Shown: one piece after another, positions 58,429 to 64,000 of the stretch
How the letters are laid out: each line of letters begins with the position of its first letter
Position numbering within the stretch: position 1 is the stretch's first letter
Origin: Streptomyces nymphaeiformis
Lineage (GTDB): Bacteria > Actinomycetota > Actinomycetes > Streptomycetales > Streptomycetaceae
Assembly: GCF_014203895.1 (NCBI RefSeq)
Contig: NZ_JACHJY010000017.1
Location: 1 to 64,000 of the forward strand
Reading direction: 5' to 3'
Length of the DNA: 64,000 bases
Notes under the pieces: generated by a model
What the model was told of the DNA's origin: nothing
Databases searched by the model: none
What the model saw: the letters and a program-made list of their open reading frames with translations, nothing else
Position numbers and translations under genes: made by a program

Positions 58429-58586
58429 CCGGGCGCTGGGGCCGCCACTCGCGTGCCTGACGAGGCGTGAGACGTGAGGAGTCCGCCGAGGACGCCTGAC
58501 CGGGATCGCCCGCCCGGTGGCAGACCGAGTCCATTCGCCGCCGTACGCGCCGCCCTTTTCGCTGGTCGGCGTGGGTGCCGCTGCTG
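58429..58586. other. Intergenic region after the LacI gene
   Basis: About 160 bp downstream of the operon with no gene; leads into ALDH tail C. Confidence 0.4.
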
Positions 58587-58649
58587 TACCGCCAGGAGAC
58601 CAAGAACATCCTCCAGGGGTGCAGTCCCAAGAAGCTCGGCTTCTTCTGA
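58587..58649 (+). pseudogene. Aldehyde dehydrogenase 3' end (remnant C)
   Basis: YRQETKNILQGCSPKKLGFF followed by TGA, the third ALDH tail in the window. Here VSY is replaced by QGC, so it has drifted further. Nothing ALDH-like precedes it. Unlike tails A and B no GCGCCTGAC-type terminator follows directly and no integrase is near. Confidence 0.7.
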
Positions 58650-58730
58650 CCCTCTTCGCGGGGTGATGCCGGAGCCCTGGATCCACCGTCCGAGGTGCCG
58701 GAAGCCCCGAGCAGAACGCTGACGGTCACC

Positions 58731-58771
58731 GTCATGTCGGTGGGTCCGACGACCGGGCCCACCGACATGAC
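58731..58771. terminator. Long hairpin between convergent genes
   Basis: GTCATGTCGGTGGG (58731-58744) pairs perfectly with CCCACCGACATGAC (58758-58771), a 14-bp stem with a 13-nt loop. It sits between the plus-strand sugar operon and the minus-strand subtilase and could end transcription from either side. Confidence 0.6.
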
Positions 58772-58836
58772 GTGGAACGGCAGCAGGTACCAGCGGTCGG
58801 TCGCAGGCCTGCTCCGCTGTGCCCGTGCCACGCGCA

Positions 58837-58881
58837 CGAGCATCGACCGGACCCGGGAGTTCCGGGCCGGGTCGACGCTCG
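58837..58881 (-). terminator. Terminator of the subtilase gene
   Basis: CGAGC-A-TCGACC...CCCGG pairs with CCGGG...GGTCGA-C-GCTCG; three helices are interrupted by small mismatches. It lies 31 bp after the subtilase stop on the minus strand. Confidence 0.6.
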
Positions 58882-58911
58882 CGCCGGTCATACGGTCACA
58901 CGCGTCGTGGG

Positions 58912-61900
58912 TCAGCGGCGCAGCTTCAGGCGGTGTACCCCGCCGTCGACCGCGCCGACGTAGAGCGTGCGGCCGTCGGGGGCGGCGGCCAGCTTGGTGG
59001 TGTCGGTGTTCTGCAGACCGCTCGAGATGTTCTCCCAGGTGAGGCCGTTGTCGGTGCTGCGCAGTACGCCCCGGCCGCCCTGGACGAGTCCGGACGCGGT
59101 CGAGCGGGCGGTGGCCGCGTAAAGCGCTCCGTTCACCCGCAGCAGGTCCGAGACGTGGACCGCGAGCGGGCCGGTGTCGGCGGTGCGGAAAGTCCTGCCG
59201 TCATCGGTGCTGACCCGGACGGACGATCCGCCGACGACCAGGCGTCGGCCGTCCATCACGATCGCGGAGACGGGGCCCTCGGCGACCTTGGTCTTGGTGA
59301 CGCCGCCGTCGTCCGAACGGTAGAGGCCCGAGGCGTTGCCGAGCCAGAGGCGCCGCGGGTCGCGCGGGTCACCCGCCATGGCGTCGAAGGACCTTTCGTG
59401 GAAGAGGTTCTTCCATGTCCTGCCTCCGTCGGAAGTCGAGAACAGCCCGTGGCCGAAGATGCTCCTGAAGCTGATCGCCACCCGCTCCGGGTCGGCCGGA
59501 TGCACCAGGATCGAGGTCGGGATCTCCGACGACGTGCCCTTCACCTGCCAGGTCCGGCCGGCGTCACCACTGCGGGAGACCTCGAACAGGCCGGTCGCGG
59601 TGCGCCGAACCTGCCACACCACCTTGGTGTCCTTCGGCGAGACGGCGATGTGCGAGGTGAGACGACCGGTCATGCCCTCCGCTCCGCTCTGACCCCACTC
59701 GGGGCCGGAGACGGGGATCGTGGTGCGGTAGGTGCCGCTCACCGTTCCGGCGAGCAGCTGGTCGCCGCCGGCCGCGAGGGCGAAGGCGGTCAGGCCCTGA
59801 ACGCCGATCCTCCGGTATCCGGTGCCGTCGGCCGAGCCGCGGTACAGGCCGTCCTGTTCGCTGGACACGGTCACCGAGCCGTCGGCCCAGCGGTCGTAGT
59901 CCATCGCGATGGCGGCCTTCGAGGGGGCGGGCACGGGCTTCCAGGTCTTGCCGTGGTCGTGGCTCACCTGTCCGGCACCGAAGAGCGCGCGCAGGTACAG
60001 GTCGCCGCCGGAGGCGGACAGTCCGTTGCCGCCCTCCGCCAGGGGCAGCAGGGTGGACCAGGTGCGGCCCTTGTCGTAGGAGCCGCGGACGCCCGTACCG
60101 GGGACGTAGGCCGCCACCACGGTGGAGTCGGCTGCCAGGCCGCGGACGGTGTTCACGGGCTCGTCGAGGACGAGGTGCGCCCTACCCGGGTCGCCCTTGC
60201 CGACGCCGTCGATCCGCCAGACGCTGTCGAAGGTCGCCAGGTACAGGGCGTCGCCGACGAGGGTCGCGTCGCGGACGTCGCCGGTCACGCCGGTGGGGTA
60301 CGCCGCCCAGCTGTCGCCCGCGTCCGTGCTGACCAGCATCGTGCCGTCGATGATCGCGGCGAGGGTACGGGTCTGCTCGTCCGCGACGAACTCGTCGATG
60401 TGCGCGTCGGGCACGTCGAGCTTGCGCCAGGTGCGGCCGTTGTCGTCGGTACGCAGGATCGTGCCGCGGCGGGTGGGGTCGGCGGCCGTGTTCACGGCGT
60501 ACCACCAGCGATCGGGGCGGCGGGCGTCGACCACGACCGCTCCGGTGCCGTTGCCGTCGGCGACCGGCAGCCTGCCCACCTGGCGCCAGTGGGCGCCGCC
60601 GTCGGTGGTCAGCCAGGGGGCGGCCTTCCGGAACTGGGTCACGACGGCCTGCCGGGGCCGGGCGGGCGAGAGCGCGACGTGACCGGCCTCGCTGTTCGGG
60701 CCGATGGGCTCCCAGCGATCGCCGCGGCCGGCGGCGGGGGTGACCTCGAAGGCGCCGGTTCCGGTGATCCGCCGGCCGTCGGTGGTCGTGGCCCGCGCGG
60801 CCAACCGGTAGGCGCCGGCCGCCTTCCCGGTCACGTCGGCCTGGTAGTAGCCGGCGCCGTTCATGGTGGTGGGCAGCGTGAAGGCCTTGCCGTGCGGCGG
60901 CGTGACCCTGATCTCCGGCGGCGCGTTCAGGGCGGCCGGGGCGGCGACGTGCACGGTGGAGCGGCCGTCGCTCGGGTCGGGGGACGCCTGGACGACCAGG
61001 TGCCGGACGACGAGCAGGTAGGGCACCCGGAGGGCCGGGCCTCGCGCGGGGGTGGCCGTGATCCGGCCGCTGATCTCCGTGTCGGTGGCCGGGCGGTCTG
61101 CGCGCAGGGTGACGTCTACGGTTGCCGACCCCCCGGCGGGGACGGTCACCCGGGGCGGGGACACGGTGGTGGGCCCGGTACTGCTGAGGGTGACGGTCAG
61201 CGGCTTTCCGCCGGGGTTGGACAGGCGCACCTTCGCGGTGCCGCCGACGGTCCGGTCCGCCAGGTCGGCGAGGCCGAACGACACGCTCGTCGGAAGGGCG
61301 GTGAGGGTGGCCGACGCCGCGGCGGCCACGTCGAGCCGTCCGTTGCCCTGCACGGTGGGGCCGGCGCCGGCGAGCTCCTTCGCGGTGCCGACCAGCGCGG
61401 ACCTGATCCCGTCGGGGTCCTGGTCGGGACGGAGTTGGCGCAGCAGGGCGGCGGCTCCGGCGACGTGCGGGCTCGCCATCGAGGTGCCCGACATGCGGTA
61501 GACACCGGGTTCGTACATCGAGGTGGGAACCGCGGAGCGGATCTCCACGCCGGGTGCGACCAGGTCGGGTTTGAGTCCGAAGCCGGTGCCGGGTCCGCGC
61601 GACGAGAAGGAGGCGATCTCGTCGGTGGAGTCGGTGCCGCGCAGGGTGACGGACACCTTTCCGGCGGCCAGTTCACGGCTCAGCTGGGCGTACTGGGTCG
61701 TGTCGATGCCCATGACGACCAGGCGGTCCATGCGCAACGAGTCGCCGGAGGCGGCGGTGCGGGTGAGGTCGGGGCGGGCGGGGGTCTCCCGGGCCCCGAC
61801 GGTTCCCCGGGTGGCGGTGAGCACGGGTCCGTCCTGGACCGCGAGGCCGCCGAGCACGGCGAGCGCGCCGCGTTCCTCGGCTTCGCGTGCCCAGTCGATG

Positions 61901-63135
61901 TCGCTCTGGCTCAGGACGTCCGTACTGGGGGCGACGAGCATGTCGGCCCGCAGGATCTTGCCCCGTACGTCACCGACCCGCTTCCAGTCCTCGGCGGTGC
62001 CCGCGCCGACGTCCACGAGCGGCGCGGTGACCGGCTTCGGGGGCGGATTCGCGGACAGGACGCCTCGGTACGTCTGGATCAGTTCGGGCTCCTTGCCCGC
62101 CAGGTACGCGCTGGGGACCCGCAGCCCGCTGGTGGAGGCGCCGACCGCGATGACGCCGTCGGCCGCAGCCGGTGTGCTGACGGTGCCGCTGCCGGGTCCT
62201 TCGTTGCCCGCCGCCGCGACGACGACCACTCCGGCCCGCACGGCGGCGGTCGCCGCGCGGCCCAGCGGGTCGGTGCCGTCACCGGGGCCGCCGAGGCTCA
62301 TGTTGATGACGTCGGCCGGGTGGGGGTTGCTCGGATCGGCCGCGGCCTCGATGCCGGCGATGATGTCGGAGGTGTAGCCGCTGCCGTCGGCACCGGTGAC
62401 CTTGTAGGCGAGCAGGCGGGCGTCGGGCGCCATGCCGGTGACGCCTCCTTCCTTGGCCGCCCTGCCCGCGATGATGCCCGCGACGTGGGTGCCATGGCCG
62501 TTGTCGTCCATCGGATCGTCGTCGCCATTGGCGAAGTCGAAGCCGCCGACGACCTTGTGCCCCTCGCCGAAGCCGCCGCCCAGGTCGGGGTGGCCGTAGT
62601 CCACGCCGCTGTCCAGGACCGCCACGACGGTGCCCTTGCCGGTGGCCTTCACCCCGGCCGGGTCCTCGCGCTTCCAGACCTCGGGCGCGCCGGTCAGCGG
62701 GACGCTGACGTCCGTGCGCACCTGTATCCGGGTGTCGGGACGGACGGCGACGACGCCCGGCAGCGCGGCCAGCCGCGCCCTCTCGGAGGCGGGAACCGTC
62801 ATCGCCACGGCGTTGACGAGCAGACCGAGTCGGCGGGGTGCGGCCGGGTGCAGCCCGGCTTGCCGTACCGTCCCGACGAAGGCGTCCTGCCGTGCCGCCA
62901 GGGCCCGTCGGGCGTCACCGACGGCGGAGGTGGTGCCGGCGGTCAGAGAGGTGAGCGAGCCGCCGGGGGCGGCAGCCACGGCGGCGTCTCCGGACAGCTC
63001 GACGATGACCCGCTGGGTCGGGTCGGGTGGCGTCGCGGTCGCGGTGCCGGGTGTCGCGGTGAGCGTCCCGGCCAGCGCGACGGTGGTGACCGTCGCGGCC
63101 ACCAGACGTCGGCTTCTACGTGGGTTCTTGGCCAT
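58912..63135 (-). CDS. Secreted S8 subtilase with C-terminal beta-propeller-like region
   Basis: 1407 aa from ATG 63135 (MAKNPRRSRRLVAATVTTVA). Signal peptide to about residue 34, then an I9-like propeptide (RVIVELSGDAAV...). Catalytic triad: AVLDSGVDYGHPDL (Asp175), DDNGHGTHVAG (His214), SGTSMASPHVAG (Ser552), with oxyanion Asn311 in AAAGNEGPG. A PA-domain-like insert lies about 345-470. After a beta-sandwich part (620-850) there are many DDG-x-T-W/ SxDxGxTW units (TDDNGRTWRKLD, STDAGDSWAAYP, SRSGDAGRTWQVKG, STDNGLTWENIS) as in sialidase/sortilin-like propellers. It is a large extracellular protease whose propeller may bind substrate or the cell wall. It diverges from an HTH regulator gene. 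Confidence 0.9.
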   Translation of the reverse strand: MAKNPRRSRRLVAATVTTVALAGTLTATPGTATATPPDPTQRVIVELSGDAAVAAAPGGSLTSLTAGTTSAVGDARRALAARQDAFVGTVRQAGLHPAAPRRLGLLVNAVAMTVPASERARLAALPGVVAVRPDTRIQVRTDVSVPLTGAPEVWKREDPAGVKATGKGTVVAVLDSGVDYGHPDLGGGFGEGHKVVGGFDFANGDDDPMDDNGHGTHVAGIIAGRAAKEGGVTGMAPDARLLAYKVTGADGSGYTSDIIAGIEAAADPSNPHPADVINMSLGGPGDGTDPLGRAATAAVRAGVVVVAAAGNEGPGSGTVSTPAAADGVIAVGASTSGLRVPSAYLAGKEPELIQTYRGVLSANPPPKPVTAPLVDVGAGTAEDWKRVGDVRGKILRADMLVAPSTDVLSQSDIDWAREAEERGALAVLGGLAVQDGPVLTATRGTVGARETPARPDLTRTAASGDSLRMDRLVVMGIDTTQYAQLSRELAAGKVSVTLRGTDSTDEIASFSSRGPGTGFGLKPDLVAPGVEIRSAVPTSMYEPGVYRMSGTSMASPHVAGAAALLRQLRPDQDPDGIRSALVGTAKELAGAGPTVQGNGRLDVAAAASATLTALPTSVSFGLADLADRTVGGTAKVRLSNPGGKPLTVTLSSTGPTTVSPPRVTVPAGGSATVDVTLRADRPATDTEISGRITATPARGPALRVPYLLVVRHLVVQASPDPSDGRSTVHVAAPAALNAPPEIRVTPPHGKAFTLPTTMNGAGYYQADVTGKAAGAYRLAARATTTDGRRITGTGAFEVTPAAGRGDRWEPIGPNSEAGHVALSPARPRQAVVTQFRKAAPWLTTDGGAHWRQVGRLPVADGNGTGAVVVDARRPDRWWYAVNTAADPTRRGTILRTDDNGRTWRKLDVPDAHIDEFVADEQTRTLAAIIDGTMLVSTDAGDSWAAYPTGVTGDVRDATLVGDALYLATFDSVWRIDGVGKGDPGRAHLVLDEPVNTVRGLAADSTVVAAYVPGTGVRGSYDKGRTWSTLLPLAEGGNGLSASGGDLYLRALFGAGQVSHDHGKTWKPVPAPSKAAIAMDYDRWADGSVTVSSEQDGLYRGSADGTGYRRIGVQGLTAFALAAGGDQLLAGTVSGTYRTTIPVSGPEWGQSGAEGMTGRLTSHIAVSPKDTKVVWQVRRTATGLFEVSRSGDAGRTWQVKGTSSEIPTSILVHPADPERVAISFRSIFGHGLFSTSDGGRTWKNLFHERSFDAMAGDPRDPRRLWLGNASGLYRSDDGGVTKTKVAEGPVSAIVMDGRRLVVGGSSVRVSTDDGRTFRTADTGPLAVHVSDLLRVNGALYAATARSTASGLVQGGRGVLRSTDNGLTWENISSGLQNTDTTKLAAAPDGRTLYVGAVDGGVHRLKLRR

Positions 63136-63196
63136 GGGGAGAAGTCCTAGCGCCGAAGTCACGCTCCGTACAACGGATCTTGATGGCCCATTGCTG

Positions 63197-63211
63197 CACC
63201 TGGCACAGGTG
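63197..63211. promoter_or_regulatory. Palindrome CACCTG-GCA-CAGGTG in divergent promoter region
   Basis: Perfect 6-bp inverted repeat with 3-bp centre, flanked by a looser outer pair GGCCCA/TGGGCC. It lies 16 bp before the start of the HTH regulator and 62 bp before the subtilase start, a natural operator position for that regulator. Confidence 0.55.
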
Positions 63212-63226
63212 GGCCAGGATCCGCAC

Positions 63227-64000
63227 ATGACGAACGAGCTCACCGCGGCAGGCATCGATCCGTTCGACGAGAGCGTCTACCGAGCCGTGTTGACCCGGCG
63301 TACGGCGGCCCCGGCCGAGCTCGCCGCCGACCTCGGCTGTTCCCCCCTCCGCGCCGCCAGGGCCCTGGACCGGCTGCACGACCACGGCCTGGTCGGGCGG
63401 CTCGCCGGGGCCCGCCGCCGGTACGCGGCGATCGAGCCAGGAGCCGCGGTCGAGTCCCTGATACGAAACAGGACAGCGGAGTTGGACCGGGTCCGTTCGG
63501 CGGCGGACGAGCTGTCCCGCCTCTTCGCGGCGGCCCAGGCCGGCACCGCAGGAGAGGAGGAAGTAGAGATCACCACCGGTCGCGAGGCGCTCGGCCGCTG
63601 GTTCGTCCGCCTCCAGCAGGAGGCGCGCGAGGACGTCATGACACTGGACCGGCCACCGTACGCGCTGACCACCTCCAACCCGGTGGAGAGCACGGCGTTG
63701 GGGCGCGGCGTGCGCTACCGCGCGGTCTACGCCCCCGAGGCGCTGGAGTGGCCGGGGGTGCTCGAGGACATCCGGGGACTCGTACGCCGCGGCGAGCAGG
63801 CCCGGGTGATGCCGGGGCTGCGGATCAAACTGGCCATCGCGGACCGCCGGTTGGCGCTGATGCCGCTCTCCCTGGACCTCGACGGCGTGCGCGCGGCGGT
63901 CATCCGGCCGTCCACCCTGCTGGACGCCCTCACCGACTACTGGGAACTGTGCTGGAAACAGGCGCTGCCGCTCGACGCCCCCGCCGAGGACCCGCTCGAC
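63227..64000 (+). CDS. TrmB-like / HTH transcriptional regulator (5' part, cut by window end)
   Basis: ATG 63227 (MTNELTAAGIDPFDESVYRA) is open to the last base, at least 258 residues. The N-terminal winged HTH (VLTRRTAAPAELAADLGCSP, RAARALDRLHDHGLVGRL) is of the TrmB/LuxR-associated kind common in Streptomyces, which usually ends with a LuxR-type HTH beyond the window. The middle part (EEVEITTGREALGRWFVRLQ, GVRYRAVYAPEALEWPGVLE, KLAIADRRLALMPLSLD) is the phospholipase-D-like effector domain of that group. It diverges from the subtilase gene and is expected to regulate it. Confidence 0.8.
   Translation, partial: MTNELTAAGIDPFDESVYRAVLTRRTAAPAELAADLGCSPLRAARALDRLHDHGLVGRLAGARRRYAAIEPGAAVESLIRNRTAELDRVRSAADELSRLFAAAQAGTAGEEEVEITTGREALGRWFVRLQQEAREDVMTLDRPPYALTTSNPVESTALGRGVRYRAVYAPEALEWPGVLEDIRGLVRRGEQARVMPGLRIKLAIADRRLALMPLSLDLDGVRAAVIRPSTLLDALTDYWELCWKQALPLDAPAEDPLD

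Noticed and set aside
58819..63150. A 1443-codon plus-strand open frame opposite the subtilase
   Set aside because: The minus strand shows a complete signal peptide and S8 catalytic triad; the plus frame is Gly/Arg/Val-rich low-information antisense sequence.
1..64000. tRNA, rRNA, riboswitch or replication origin
   Set aside because: No cloverleaf with a T-loop consensus, no rRNA segment, no known riboswitch core and no DnaA-box cluster was noticed on reading; this cannot exclude small RNAs.

Overview
The window looks like Streptomyces (or a very close relative). GC content is very high throughout, ATGA/GTGA stop-start overlaps and GTG starts are common, and TTA leucine codons are rare. The gene families are typical Streptomyces ones: secreted phospholipase D, TAT-lipoprotein sugar binding proteins, a LanM lanthipeptide synthetase, trypsin/STAND/WD40 conflict proteins and a subtilase paired with a divergent regulator. 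The density of insertion sequences and broken genes (ALDH 3' ends, modB, SixA, beta-lactamase, phosphoketolase, integrases, IS701, IS3) suggests an accessory region such as a chromosome arm. No rRNA, tRNA or CRISPR was seen.

Layout. 0.1-10.3 kb: two almost identical IS copies (DDE_Tnp_4 type; the left one 5'-truncated) in the same orientation flank a minus-strand cassette. It encodes a 320-aa cysteine-hydrolase-like protein, a 1388-aa repeat/coiled-coil/beta-rich protein and a 1040-aa protein, all of unknown role. 10.7-19.5 kb: MFS transporter, broken IS5, ornithine cyclodeaminase plus PhzF-type isomerase opposed by a LysR regulator, a small protein frameshifted at a (CTAC)5 repeat, and a ClC channel. 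19.8-30.5 kb: an island-like segment bounded on both sides by aldehyde-dehydrogenase 3' ends with strong terminators and by damaged integrases. It holds an IS630 with a passenger gene and a four-gene coupled operon: LodA-like protein, radical SAM/SPASM protein, a CTQ-like plus ferritin-like fusion, and a flavoprotein. 30.7-35.7 kb: phospholipase D, a broken serine hydrolase, a small membrane protein with a secreted-repeat lipoprotein, and an MFS. 35.9-39.2 kb: type II lanthipeptide locus (LanA precursor, an intergenic hairpin and eight 10-bp repeats, LanM). 39.6-48.1 kb: modB remnant, a two-gene conflict system (trypsin-co-occurring protein and trypsin-STAND-WD40), SixA and IS701 remnants, and a zinc-ribbon/Vsr-like/Lsr2-like protein. 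48.1-49.0 kb: a third IS relative. 49.1-58.4 kb: a sugar-use locus (secreted glycosidase plus class V aminotransferase, diverging from binding protein, two permeases, GH36 alpha-galactosidase and LacI regulator). 58.9-64 kb: a large subtilase with a propeller-like C-terminus and a divergent HTH regulator cut by the window end.

The most unusual parts are the LodA/QhpD-like operon (a probable protein-derived-cofactor enzyme with its maturases), the new LanA/LanM pair with its odd intergenic structure, and the giant-protein cassette between IS copies. Smaller observations include a covarying hairpin over the transposase ribosome binding site and a 43-bp dispersed repeat inserted into two IS copies.
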